DNA of 64,000 nt from assembly GCA_963796705.1 (NCBI GenBank), contig CAWCMK010000002.1, forward strand, positions 372,001 through 436,000, in the 5' to 3' direction. Source of the stretch: VRUE01 sp963796705. Lineage in GTDB: Bacteria; Actinomycetota; Thermoleophilia; Solirubrobacterales; 70-9. The notes beneath the pieces are model-generated. The model made no database searches, was not told the DNA's origin, and saw only the letters and a list, made by a program, of their open reading frames with translations. Below, piece after piece: positions 40,418 through 49,017 of the stretch (positions are counted from its first letter, which is position 1; every line of letters starts with the position of its first letter). A program made the position numbers and the translations under genes.

Positions 40418-42070
40418 TCAGGAGCCTCCGAGCAAAAGCTTGCGCAGGAAGCGGGTCGTCGAGTCGGTTCCTTCGATCTCAAGTCGGGGGATCCGGATCG
40501 GGTCCACACCGGCCACGGCGTGCTTGGGCTCGGTCGTGCAGGCGCCGAGGAAGCCGGCCTCTGAGACCGCCGCAAAGGCGCGATCGTCGGTTGCGCCGTA
40601 GGGGTAGGCGAAGGTCTCGACCGGTTCCCCGAAGGTCTCCTCCAGGTCGCTCCTGGACCCCTCGACCTGCTCGCGGACCTCGCCCTCGGGGGCGCTGGCG
40701 AGGGCGATGTGGGTGCGGGTGTGGGCGCCCACGGCCGCACCGTCCCTGCGCATCGCCTCGATTTCAGAGACCGTTAGGAGGGGACGGTCCCGGGTCGCGC
40801 TGCCGGCGTGGGTATCCCAGTCGTTGCGACCCCCGATTCGGCCGCTGACGATGAAGAGGGTCGCCGGGAAGCCGCGCTCGCGGAGAATCGGGTGCGCGAC
40901 GCTGGCCGTGTCGGCGTAGCCGTCGTCGATCGTGATCACCGCCACTCGCTTCGGCAGCGGCTGATCGTCGCGCAAAATGCGGGCGAGATCCTGCAGTGGG
41001 ATCACCCGATAGCGCAGCAGGGATAGGAGTCGCAGCTGTCGCCGAAACGAGCGCGCCGGCATCACAAAGCGATCGCGCTCGCCGCTCTCGATGAAGGCGT
41101 GGTACATCAGCACCGGGACCCCCCGGGTGATCTGCAGCCAGCGGTCCCGATCGATCTCATGCCGCACGCCCAGCCAGAAGCAGTACCGGGCGATGAATCC
41201 GTACCAGACCTGGCGCCGGTCGACCCCCGGGATCAGGCGCCCGAGCGGCGGCAGGGCGCTCGGTGGCAGCCGCAGGGCGAGCAGCACTCGCCTGAGCAGC
41301 GCCTCTCGCGGAGTCGCCTCGCCGAACCAGCCCATAAGAGTCGAGCGGGTGGCCGGGTGGCGTTGCGTGAATTCGGCGCAAAAGCCGCCATAGCCGACGA
41401 TGTCTGCGACGATCCGCTCGTCGCTCTTTTCGTCGATGTGCAGGGCCTCTGCGGCGGGGAGGTAGACCGTCTCACAGCCGGTCCGGTGCAGCCGGTAGGC
41501 GAGCTCCATGTCGGCGACGGTGGGTCGCTCGGTCGAGAAGCCGCCCGCATCCAAGAGCGCCTCCCGCGGGGCCGAGAGATTGGCTCCGTAGCAGTCTGGC
41601 CAGTTCGCGGGTCGCTCTGCGAGTTCCTCGAAGCGATGGTTCCAGGCGACGGCGTAGGCGCGCCCGAACCAACCGGGGGAATCCGGCGTCTTTTGGATCA
41701 GCCTGCCGATCGCGACCCTCGGGCCGCGCTCGCGGTGCGCCGCGAGGTGCTCGGCAACCAGCTGCGGGGAGGAGATGATGTCGTCGTCGATATGCAGGCA
41801 GATGCGCCCGCGCGCCGCCCGCGCACCGGCGTTGGCGGCCGACGCCCAGCCGCCGTTCTCAAGCCGCAGCACCCGGATTCGCAGCGGTGACTCGAGGCCC
41901 TCGGCCAGCTCCGCGGTACCGTCGCTGGAACCGTCGTCGGCGACGATCACCTCGAAGCTGTTCGCGTCCGCGGTCTGGCCCGCGAGCGCCTCGAGGCAGC
42001 CCCGCAGGCTCTCGCGGCGGTTGTACGTCGCGATGACGATGCTCAGCTCGGGGGTCTGCTCATTGGTCAT
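40418..42070 (-). CDS. Fusion of GT2 glycosyltransferase and polysaccharide deacetylase (NodB)
   Basis: 550 residues from ATG 42070, overlapping the preceding stop (ATGA). Residues 1-240: GT2 fold, LSIVIATYNRRESLRGCLEALAG, VIVADDGSSDGTAEL, HIDDDII (DXD). Residues about 310-540: carbohydrate esterase 4, with PVLMYHAFIE, VAVITIDDGYADT (Asp-Asp metal site), AVGAHTRTHIALAS (His-x3-His), and FAYPYGA. A GT joined to a CE4 deacetylase suggests addition of an N-acetylated sugar followed by deacetylation. No membrane helix or signal is visible, so both domains would be cytosolic, which is uncommon for CE4. Confidence 0.9.
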   Translation of the reverse strand: MTNEQTPELSIVIATYNRRESLRGCLEALAGQTADANSFEVIVADDGSSDGTAELAEGLESPLRIRVLRLENGGWASAANAGARAARGRICLHIDDDIISSPQLVAEHLAAHRERGPRVAIGRLIQKTPDSPGWFGRAYAVAWNHRFEELAERPANWPDCYGANLSAPREALLDAGGFSTERPTVADMELAYRLHRTGCETVYLPAAEALHIDEKSDERIVADIVGYGGFCAEFTQRHPATRSTLMGWFGEATPREALLRRVLLALRLPPSALPPLGRLIPGVDRRQVWYGFIARYCFWLGVRHEIDRDRWLQITRGVPVLMYHAFIESGERDRFVMPARSFRRQLRLLSLLRYRVIPLQDLARILRDDQPLPKRVAVITIDDGYADTASVAHPILRERGFPATLFIVSGRIGGRNDWDTHAGSATRDRPLLTVSEIEAMRRDGAAVGAHTRTHIALASAPEGEVREQVEGSRSDLEETFGEPVETFAYPYGATDDRAFAAVSEAGFLGACTTEPKHAVAGVDPIRIPRLEIEGTDSTTRFLRKLLLGGS

Positions 42071-43350
42071 GTATCTGATTCCGACGAGGAGGAGAGCGAG
42101 CCAGGATATTGGTGCTCGGACACGGAGCCGGCGTGTTTGCGCCGCGCCTCTGTGTAGACGGATTCCAGCCGCTCGGCCCACGCGGCCGGGCTGTGGTGGC
42201 GCTCGGCGAACAGGCGACCCCGGCGAGCCAGCTCGCGGCGTCGCCCGTCGTCGAGCAGGAGCGCGGCGGTCGTCTCGGCGATCGCCTCGACATCGTCGGC
42301 GATCGCCAACGGAGGCTCGGCCTCAAAGGTCGTGAATCCTTCGGCGCCGAGGGTCGTCGTCACCACCGCCCTCTGTCTGGCGAGCGCCTCGAGCACCTTC
42401 ATCCGCATGCCACCACCGCTGCGCACCGGGGCGAGGACGAGCGCGGCCGCCCGCAGGTGCGGCTCCATGCTCGCCGGGTTGGCGATCACCTCGATCCCCG
42501 GGCCGGCCAACTCCAGGATCTCGCGCGGCGGGGCGCTCCCGAGGATGCACAGCCGTGCCTGGGGCGCTCGCGCCCGGATTGCGGGCATGATCTCGGTGGC
42601 GAGCCAACGGGCGGCATCCCGGTTGGGCAGATGCCCGAAGGTGCCACTGAAGAGGATTGTCCCTGGTTTCTCCTCTTCCGGATCGAGGCGCGGCGGAAGA
42701 ATGATTCCGTAGGGATTGACGCGGATTCGCTCGCCCAGCTCGGGAGCGGCCCGTCGCACAGCCGCGGCATCTCCCTCGCAGTAGACCTGCAGGAGATCGA
42801 ACCGCTGCCAGGCTGATTTCAGGAAGCGCTCCCAGCGGCGCCAATCGGCGGCGCGCAGGGCGCGCAGCGGCCGTTCGGAGAACCGCACCGCGCGCCACTC
42901 GCTCGCCGGGGCCCGCACCGCCTCGTGCTCGGTCAACACCCTCGGGACGCCGGCCGGGAAGCGCAGCATCGCTGCCGGATTGTCCTCGACCGCGACGACA
43001 TCGAAGCGGCGCTTCCTGGTCGCGTCGTCGATCAGTACCTGCAGGCCCCCGGCGCCGGAGACGACGCGCCAGGGCCAGCCTTCGGTCAGCCAGGCATATG
43101 CCAGCTCGCCCCGCACCCGCCAGCGGCGCCGCGGCGTGGGCGAGCGGCGCCGGTCCGCAAAGCGTGCCTCGACGCCAGATCTGAGGAGGCGCGCGGCGGC
43201 CTCGGCCTGGCCGGGCTCATCGCCATAGCCCGCGACCAGCGTCACCTGATGGTGCTCGCTTAACCCATCGAGCTGAGCCTGGAAGAGCTTTGGCATCGCC
43301 CCGATACCGGCAGCATCGGGCACCATCGAGGTGACGAGCAGGATGCGCAT
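42067..43350 (-). CDS. Glycosyltransferase family 4
   Basis: 427 residues. N-terminal MRILLVTSMVPDAAGIGAMPKLFQAQLDGL, VVAVEDNPAAMLRFPAGVPRVLTEHEAV, and donor domain PGTILFSGTFGHLPNRDAARWL, ILGSAPPREIL, followed by RSGGGMRMKVLEALARQRAVVTT where the EX7E glutamate region is. The GTFGHLPN...GGGMRMKVLEA pattern is characteristic of GT4 enzymes of sugar-transferase/exosortase-type loci. Its start codon shares one base with the stop of the GT2 gene upstream. Acceptor and donor unknown. Confidence 0.88.
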   Translation of the reverse strand: MRILLVTSMVPDAAGIGAMPKLFQAQLDGLSEHHQVTLVAGYGDEPGQAEAAARLLRSGVEARFADRRRSPTPRRRWRVRGELAYAWLTEGWPWRVVSGAGGLQVLIDDATRKRRFDVVAVEDNPAAMLRFPAGVPRVLTEHEAVRAPASEWRAVRFSERPLRALRAADWRRWERFLKSAWQRFDLLQVYCEGDAAAVRRAAPELGERIRVNPYGIILPPRLDPEEEKPGTILFSGTFGHLPNRDAARWLATEIMPAIRARAPQARLCILGSAPPREILELAGPGIEVIANPASMEPHLRAAALVLAPVRSGGGMRMKVLEALARQRAVVTTTLGAEGFTTFEAEPPLAIADDVEAIAETTAALLLDDGRRRELARRGRLFAERHHSPAAWAERLESVYTEARRKHAGSVSEHQYPGSLSSSSESDT

Positions 43351-44438
43351 CAGCCCGCCACCGCTCCGGCACCTTGCATCCTGCCCAGCAGGCCGTTGAT
43401 CGAGCGGCGGCGCTCAGGGAACAAGAAGAGGAGCGCCAACCGCCGTGCGAGGCGGCGGGGCACCAGGGCCATCGCTGCGAACCAGGTCAGGAGGGCCAAC
43501 TTCATCGGCACCGCCAGGTCGCCGCGGCGAGCGATTGCGCGCGCCGCGTCGCGCACGAGCCCCCGGCGCCGGTCCCCCGAAACAGGGTGGTGCTCGGGCG
43601 CCAGGCATAGCGAGATCAATCGGTTGGCGAGGTCGGCGACGGAAAGGATCGGGCGCGGGTAGGACAGCTGCAGTTCGTCGGCGAGGCGCGCCAGCGCCCT
43701 CGTTGTGGGTTGGGCGAACTCGATCGCCTGGCGCACGTGGTCGAGGTCAAGCTCGCTGTGCAGCTGTTCGTAGCTGTTTTCCCCGTGCACCCTGTAGCCA
43801 GCCCAGACCCCGTTTAGGGAGGCCACCGGGCCGAGCAGCGCCGCCAGATGAACCAGGTACCAGTCGGCGCCGCTGGCCGGAAAGTCCTCGACCGGGATCG
43901 GGAAGATTCGTCTCACCGACTCGGTCCGAAAGGCGTTGGCGCTGGTTGCCATCCAGACGATGTCGAACGGTCGCACCAACTCGTCGTCTCGCATGTCACC
44001 GCCCGGCATCGGCAGGTGGGGGGTCGGTTTGATGACCCCGGTGGGGCGTCCCTCGGCGTCGATCACCTCGGTGCGGAACTGAACCTTGACAAGTGATGGA
44101 TCGGCGCAGAAGGCGGCGGCGACCGCCTCGGCTGCCTGCGGGCGCAGCACGTCATCGGCATCGAGGAAGATCACCACATCGCCGCTGCAGCGCTCGATGC
44201 CGGCGTTCAGCGCAGACGCCTGGCCACCGTTCTCCTTCAAGATGACCTCGACCCCGCGGCTCTCGTAGCCGTGAAGTATTTCCCGCGAGGAGTCGGTGGA
44301 GCCGTCGTCGACGACGATCACCTGGGTGTTCCGGTGGCTTTGCTCCAGCGCGCTCTCGATCGCCTCGGTGAGAAACCTGCCGTAGTTGTAGTTGTCGATG
44401 ACGATGTCGACTGCGGGATCGCCCCGGCTCCCGCTCAC
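43350..44438 (-). CDS. Glycosyltransferase family 2
   Basis: 362 residues. GT-A fold: VDIVIDNYNYGRFLTEAIESAL, VIVVDDGSTDSSREIL, GGQASALNAGIERCSGDVVIFLDADDVL (DXD). The C-terminal third is helical and ends with basic hydrophobic segments (LALLTWFAAMALVPRRLARRLALLFLFP) that may attach to the membrane. The start overlaps the preceding DUF1616 gene's stop as ATGA. A cytoplasmic sugar-adding step in polysaccharide assembly is inferred from context. Confidence 0.9.
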   Translation of the reverse strand: MSGSRGDPAVDIVIDNYNYGRFLTEAIESALEQSHRNTQVIVVDDGSTDSSREILHGYESRGVEVILKENGGQASALNAGIERCSGDVVIFLDADDVLRPQAAEAVAAAFCADPSLVKVQFRTEVIDAEGRPTGVIKPTPHLPMPGGDMRDDELVRPFDIVWMATSANAFRTESVRRIFPIPVEDFPASGADWYLVHLAALLGPVASLNGVWAGYRVHGENSYEQLHSELDLDHVRQAIEFAQPTTRALARLADELQLSYPRPILSVADLANRLISLCLAPEHHPVSGDRRRGLVRDAARAIARRGDLAVPMKLALLTWFAAMALVPRRLARRLALLFLFPERRRSINGLLGRMQGAGAVAG

Positions 44439-45217
44439 CCTGTTCCCTCCGGTGGCTGGATCCAGGCGGAGACGCGCCGGTAGGGATGCTGGGGGTCAGC
44501 CGCCCGGTAGAGAATCGCCGCCACCGGTTGGGCGGCGCCGACGCTCCCGACCGCATTGCTGGCAAAGTGCAGCAGCCGAGCTTCGCCCGGACTGAGTCTG
44601 AGGTGGCGCACCTGCGGTGGCGCCTGCGCGAAGCGCACCCGCAGACGGTAGGCAACGGAGTGTTGCTCCTCGCTGCGAACTCCCACCTGGGCGCCGCCTT
44701 TTTCGGTCGAGCCAAGCGGCTTGATCCACAGCGCCGTGTAGCCCACCGCGTGCTTCGCCGGCAGCGGGGTGAAGGCGAGGGTGACGGCGGCTCCGGCGAT
44801 CAGGATCGCCGCCGCGATGACCGAAATCGCCGCGAAACTCGCGCTGGGTAGTGAGGGAGCCCGTGCCGGTGAGGCCGCCCGCGCCCGCCGGATCGCCGCC
44901 AACCGGCAGGCCCCCAAGACGACGAGGACCAGCAGCAGGACCCAGCTTCCGGCGCGGATTCCTCCTGGGGTGAAGTTGAGCACCAGGGCGCCGAGCGTAA
45001 GCACCGCGAGGCTGAGACCAACACCCAGCACGAGCAGCGTCGTCCGCTCGACCTGACGCCGCGCGAAGGCAGCCGCGGCGATCGCGTAGCCGGGCAGGAA
45101 GAAGACGAGAGGCAGGGCGATGAGCAGGCTGATCGAGCCGACCGGAATCAGCCAGGCGAGCAGGCCGCACGCCGGAGCAAGCGCCGTGAGCACGCGCAGG
45201 TCTCGGTGCCCTCTCAT
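44435..45217 (-). CDS. DUF1616 membrane protein
   Basis: 260 residues with four membrane helices in the first 165 (LRVLTALAPACGLLAWLIPV, SLLIALPLVFFLPGYAIAAAAF, LLVLGVGLSLAVLTLGALVLNF, SWVLLLVLVVLGACRLAAI, then ISVIAAAILIAGAAVTLAF) and a C-terminal extracytoplasmic beta domain (PLPAKHAVGYTALWIKPLG... EEQHSVAYRLRV). DUF1616 proteins occur in polysaccharide and S-layer glycosylation loci of archaea and actinobacteria; no activity is established. Coupled by overlaps to the genes on both sides. Confidence 0.8.
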   Translation of the reverse strand: MRGHRDLRVLTALAPACGLLAWLIPVGSISLLIALPLVFFLPGYAIAAAAFARRQVERTTLLVLGVGLSLAVLTLGALVLNFTPGGIRAGSWVLLLVLVVLGACRLAAIRRARAASPARAPSLPSASFAAISVIAAAILIAGAAVTLAFTPLPAKHAVGYTALWIKPLGSTEKGGAQVGVRSEEQHSVAYRLRVRFAQAPPQVRHLRLSPGEARLLHFASNAVGSVGAAQPVAAILYRAADPQHPYRRVSAWIQPPEGTG

Positions 45218-47076
45218 CGCCCCGGCCCCAGGTCGAAGACCGTGATCGTGCCGTTGGTGTAGACCCGCGCCACGCCTGGGATCCGGTTGAACTTGGTCAC
45301 CTTGTTCCGCGCCCCCAGCTCGGCCAGGCGAGTGCCCCGATCCGCAAAGTAGTAGCCGCGCAGGCTGTCGCCGCTACTGGGGCGGCGGTCGACGACGACG
45401 TAGCGCATGTGATTTCGCGCCAGGAGGGGCAGCTCCCAGCCGTTCAGGTGTTCCTCTTCGAGCAGGTCTTCAACGTCGGGAGAGGAGCCTGCGAAGGCGA
45501 ATCTCTCGCCCGGGGTCAACAGCAGACCCGCGTCGGCGACGCTCGCCGCAAAGCGACTCGGCGGAGCGCTGTCGCGCGCCCATTCGGCGAGGCCCATTGG
45601 CGGAGAGACGATCGTGCGGCCCTCGGCGGTCGCCCGCAGCGGCTGGGCGAGCTGCGAGTCCCAGGGCCAGCCCGCCAGTGCCCCGCCGACGAGGATCAGC
45701 GCGAGGCCGGCCGTGAGCAACGGTCGGCGCAGCGCCGAGCGTGGCCAGCGGCGTCCGGCCGCGACCGCAGCGCAGGCGAGCAGGAAGGCGAGGCCGATGA
45801 ACAGGAACTCACTGAGCCTGTTCCCCGTCTCCCAGGCAGGTGGCGTCAGCCGCAGGGCGAGGGTGCCGAAAAAGCCAACGGCGGCGAGCGCGAACAGCAG
45901 GGCGAAGGGCCGCGCCATGTAGCGGCGCCGGATCTCACGCAGCCCGAATGGCAGCCCGACCGCCAGCAACACAACCGCCAAAAGCGCGATACCGCGGCCG
46001 GCAAGCGGGGTGGCCGCTTCGATTGTGCCGCTTCCGTGAAAAAGGCTCCGGGGTGGTTCTTCCCCGGCGATCGTGTGAGCGATCGCCTTGATGGCGTTGG
46101 TCAGCACCGGCGAGAGGTAGCCGACCGTCGCGCTCGCGACTACGAGGAGCCAGGCCAGGGCGAGAAGCGCACCGATTACCGCCAACCGCCACGGGTTCGG
46201 CGGCCTCCAGGTGGCGCGCACCCAGCGACCGGCAAGAGCGAGCGCGACGAGCACGACCACCAGCGCGTAGGAGGTGAGGTGGTGAGTGATCACGATCGCC
46301 ATCATTCCCAGCAGCACCGGCACGCTCCAGGCCCGCAGAGCAGCGCGGGGTGCCGCTTCCCGTTCGGCAAGCGCCATCAGCACCATCACCAGCAGGGGCA
46401 GTGCAAGCGACTCGTAGGAGAACTGGGCACCCCAGAAGAGGAAGTTGTAGTTGCCGGCATAGATGGCCACCCCGAGTCCGGCGAGCCGCGCCGAGCCCCC
46501 GACCCTCTGGAAGAGCAGGAAGAGCGAGGCGATCAGCACCAGGCGGGCGACGCCGATCAGGACGACGCCGCAGGGGAACGCTGAGAGGCCCGTCAGCGAC
46601 ACCAGGGAAGAGACCGCCCCCTCCAGGCCCGGGTAGTAGCGGGTTACCTCGAGGATCGGGTTGGGGTGAAAGAGATGGCCGTGGACGGCTATCTGATGCA
46701 CATTGAAGGCATGCACCAGCTCATCGGAGAAGGTGAAGATCGGCGCATCTCGCATCACCTTGACCAAATAGAGGGAGAGGCCGAGTACGCACACCAGTGC
46801 GAGCCGTTCGCGCGCCGATGCCTCGCGGGAGGTCAGCCGGTAGAAGATCGGCACCGCCAGGACCAGGATTCCCAGCCAGTAAAGGAGCGGGGAGGGCGCC
46901 AGCGTTTGGCGTGAGAGGGCATCCGTGACCGCGCAGAGCAGCACGCCGACGGCGGCCGAGAGCACCAGAGCCGGCAGCCAGCCGATCCCGATCGCCGCCC
47001 GTTCCGCGCGCGACCGCAGGGTCACGGCATCGACGGGGCGCGGCGGCCGCGCGGAGCTGGCTGGCATCATCTTCAC
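45214..47076 (-). CDS. Multi-pass membrane glycosyltransferase (GT-C fold, GT39/GT83-like)
   Basis: 620 residues from GTG (MKMMPAS); a start at the next Met codons is also possible. About 12 hydrophobic segments; the first outside loop has IFTFSDELVHAFNVHQIAVHGH, an acidic pair at the place where GT-C enzymes keep the catalytic Asp/Glu, then YYPGLEGAVSSL. The C-terminal 130 residues form a soluble outer domain (FAFAGSSPDVEDLLEEEHLNGWELP...). GT-C enzymes use polyprenyl-phosphate sugars outside the membrane. A matching polyprenyl-phosphate sugar synthase could be the GT2 domain of the next gene upstream. Confidence 0.82.
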   Translation of the reverse strand: MKMMPASSARPPRPVDAVTLRSRAERAAIGIGWLPALVLSAAVGVLLCAVTDALSRQTLAPSPLLYWLGILVLAVPIFYRLTSREASARERLALVCVLGLSLYLVKVMRDAPIFTFSDELVHAFNVHQIAVHGHLFHPNPILEVTRYYPGLEGAVSSLVSLTGLSAFPCGVVLIGVARLVLIASLFLLFQRVGGSARLAGLGVAIYAGNYNFLFWGAQFSYESLALPLLVMVLMALAEREAAPRAALRAWSVPVLLGMMAIVITHHLTSYALVVVLVALALAGRWVRATWRPPNPWRLAVIGALLALAWLLVVASATVGYLSPVLTNAIKAIAHTIAGEEPPRSLFHGSGTIEAATPLAGRGIALLAVVLLAVGLPFGLREIRRRYMARPFALLFALAAVGFFGTLALRLTPPAWETGNRLSEFLFIGLAFLLACAAVAAGRRWPRSALRRPLLTAGLALILVGGALAGWPWDSQLAQPLRATAEGRTIVSPPMGLAEWARDSAPPSRFAASVADAGLLLTPGERFAFAGSSPDVEDLLEEEHLNGWELPLLARNHMRYVVVDRRPSSGDSLRGYYFADRGTRLAELGARNKVTKFNRIPGVARVYTNGTITVFDLGPGR

Positions 47077-47137
47077 GCTACCGGGGCTCGGGGCGGCAGC
47101 TCGGGCCGCGGGCTGTCATCGTGAGGCCTCGGTGGGG

Positions 47138-48826
47138 TCAGGCGGCGGTGGCTGTGGCCTCGGCCTCCTGCGTCTGGCCGCCAGCCGGTGCGTGTCTGGA
47201 TTGGACACCGCGGCGTCGGCGGGCCTCGCGGAGGATCGTCCCCAGCACGCGGAAGCCGTCGCGGAAGGTGTTGAGGTTGCTCTGGCCGGAGAGGCGATCG
47301 GCCTCATAGCTCGGCACCTCGGTGATCTTCATTCCGGCTCCCGCGATCCGCAGGTTGATCAGCGTCTCGACCTCGAAGCCGGGAGCGTCCAGGGAGATGA
47401 ACGGCAGGCAGCGTGCCCAGAACGCGTTGTAGCCGTAGCAGAGGTCGGTGAAGCGGGTGCCGTGCAGGAGGTTCGCAGTACCGCTGAGGAAGGAGTTGCC
47501 GAGGCTGCGCAGCGGCGTGATGTCGGCGCTACCACCTCCCTCAAGGAAGCGGGAGCCCTTGGCGAAGTCGGCTCCCGCTTCGAGGGCCGCGACGAAGCGG
47601 GTGATCTCGGCCGGGTCGGCGGAGCCATCAGCATCGAGCATCACGATCAGGTTTCCGCGGACCGCTGCAAAGCCGGTCCGGAAGGCGTCCCCCTTGCCAC
47701 GGCCGCTCTGGGTCAGCACCCTGATCGAGGGGTAGGCGGCGCGGGCAGCCTCGATCGTATCGTCGTGGGAGTTGCCGTCGACAAGGATCACCTCAAAGAG
47801 GTCGGCGGGGAGACGGTGGAGCACCTGGCCGATGTTGCGTCCCTCGTTCATCGCCGGCACCACGACGCTGACCTTGGTGTGGCGCTCTCGCCGGCGGTCG
47901 GGACCGACGTAGGGCACCGCCTCCTGAGCGGCGAGGCTTTCGACGTCGATCAGCGGCACCCCGCCGACCTGGCTCGCCCTCGTGGCCGGAGCCTCGAGCA
48001 GATCCAGAGGCCGCGGCAGCAAACTGACCGGTATCCCGATCGACTTGAACGAGCGCACGACGTCGAGCAGGCCCTTATCGTCGGCATGCTGGGAGGCGAT
48101 CACGACGCGGTCGGCACGGTAGCGGTCGACGACCTCCAGCGAGGAGATTCGGCTGATGTCCTGGCCGACACCCTCCGCCGGTGGTGGAATCGTGGCGACC
48201 ACGTCAGCGTAGGCGCGTAGGGGGACAAAGGCACGCAGGCGTTGCGCGGTCGCCTCATCGCCGACCAGGACCCAGCGCTCGACCCGGTCCAATCGGCGCA
48301 GGTAGGGAGCGCTCGCGGCCCGGCCAGCGAGGTCAAGCGCGACGAAGAGACTCCACAGCGCCAGCTGGGCACCGGCCCCGAGGTCCATCAACAGGGAGGC
48401 CACCCAGGCAAACAGGGCCGCGACAACGAGCCGGATGACGGGCCAGGCGATGCCGCTTTCGATCTCTAGTGCACCGCCGGCCGGCCGTGAGGCATAGACG
48501 CCCAAGAGACCGTAGACGCCGATCAGCAGCGCCGGGGCGAGGGGCAGCGCCGGGAAGGGGCTCTCGTCGTTTAGCAGGGCGATGAGCAGCAGGGCGACCG
48601 AGGAGGCGAGCAGGTCGATGCAGGGGACGAGCCACCACGAGGCGCCGCGCCTGGAGCGAGGGAGGTTGCCGAACGTCGGCCGATCTTGGACGACGGCTTC
48701 GGGGGCTTGCCGAAGGGCTGATATCGGTGGATTGAGGGGGACGTTGGTTGAGGAGTGCACGTGACGGTCTCGGGCCGAGGGGGGGTTTCGTTCGGGGTTA
48801 GCTGGGTTTGCTGGATCGAGCGCCAT
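47138..48826 (-). CDS. Chimera: N-terminal half of a priming sugar-phosphotransferase fused to a GT2 (dolichol-phosphate-mannose-synthase-like) domain
   Basis: 562 residues. Residues 60-180 hold four membrane helices (WWLVPCIDLLASSVALLLIALL, LPLAPALLIGVYGLLGVYA, and two more). Residues 185-310 are a Rossmann domain (RVERWVLVGDEATAQRLRAF, YRADRVVIASQHAD, GIPVSLLPRPLDLL, VGGVPLIDVESL), the layout of WbaP/WcaJ-type polyprenyl-phosphate sugar-phosphotransferases. The catalytic C-terminal domain of that family is missing. In its place is GT2 (about 330-540): VSVVVPAMNEGRNIGQVLHRLP, VILVDGNSHDDT, GRGKGDAFRTGF, VMLDADGSADPAEI, resembling polyprenyl-phosphate mannosyl/glucosyl transferases. First gene of the operon. 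Confidence 0.85.
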   Translation of the reverse strand: MALDPANPANPERNPPSARDRHVHSSTNVPLNPPISALRQAPEAVVQDRPTFGNLPRSRRGASWWLVPCIDLLASSVALLLIALLNDESPFPALPLAPALLIGVYGLLGVYASRPAGGALEIESGIAWPVIRLVVAALFAWVASLLMDLGAGAQLALWSLFVALDLAGRAASAPYLRRLDRVERWVLVGDEATAQRLRAFVPLRAYADVVATIPPPAEGVGQDISRISSLEVVDRYRADRVVIASQHADDKGLLDVVRSFKSIGIPVSLLPRPLDLLEAPATRASQVGGVPLIDVESLAAQEAVPYVGPDRRRERHTKVSVVVPAMNEGRNIGQVLHRLPADLFEVILVDGNSHDDTIEAARAAYPSIRVLTQSGRGKGDAFRTGFAAVRGNLIVMLDADGSADPAEITRFVAALEAGADFAKGSRFLEGGGSADITPLRSLGNSFLSGTANLLHGTRFTDLCYGYNAFWARCLPFISLDAPGFEVETLINLRIAGAGMKITEVPSYEADRLSGQSNLNTFRDGFRVLGTILREARRRRGVQSRHAPAGGQTQEAEATATAA

Positions 48827-49017
48827 CTCCCAACTCGTATCGGCAGGGCCCTCAAGCCACGTTAGCGGGTCTGGTTCGGCGCATAGTCGGTTTCAGGATG
48901 CGTATACAAAGTGTGCAGATATTTCGGCGTCTGGCAAGCCGTTGGGTCACAAACCTGGCCTCGTTCAGCCAACTAAGCAGTACGGCCGACTCCCGATAAA
49001 TGGTTCAATCGCCGGAC

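Noticed and set aside
45409..46584. A 391-codon plus-strand frame opposite the GT-C membrane protein
   Set aside because: Its translation is a Gln/Arg/Glu-rich complement of hydrophobic codons, the typical mirror of a membrane protein.
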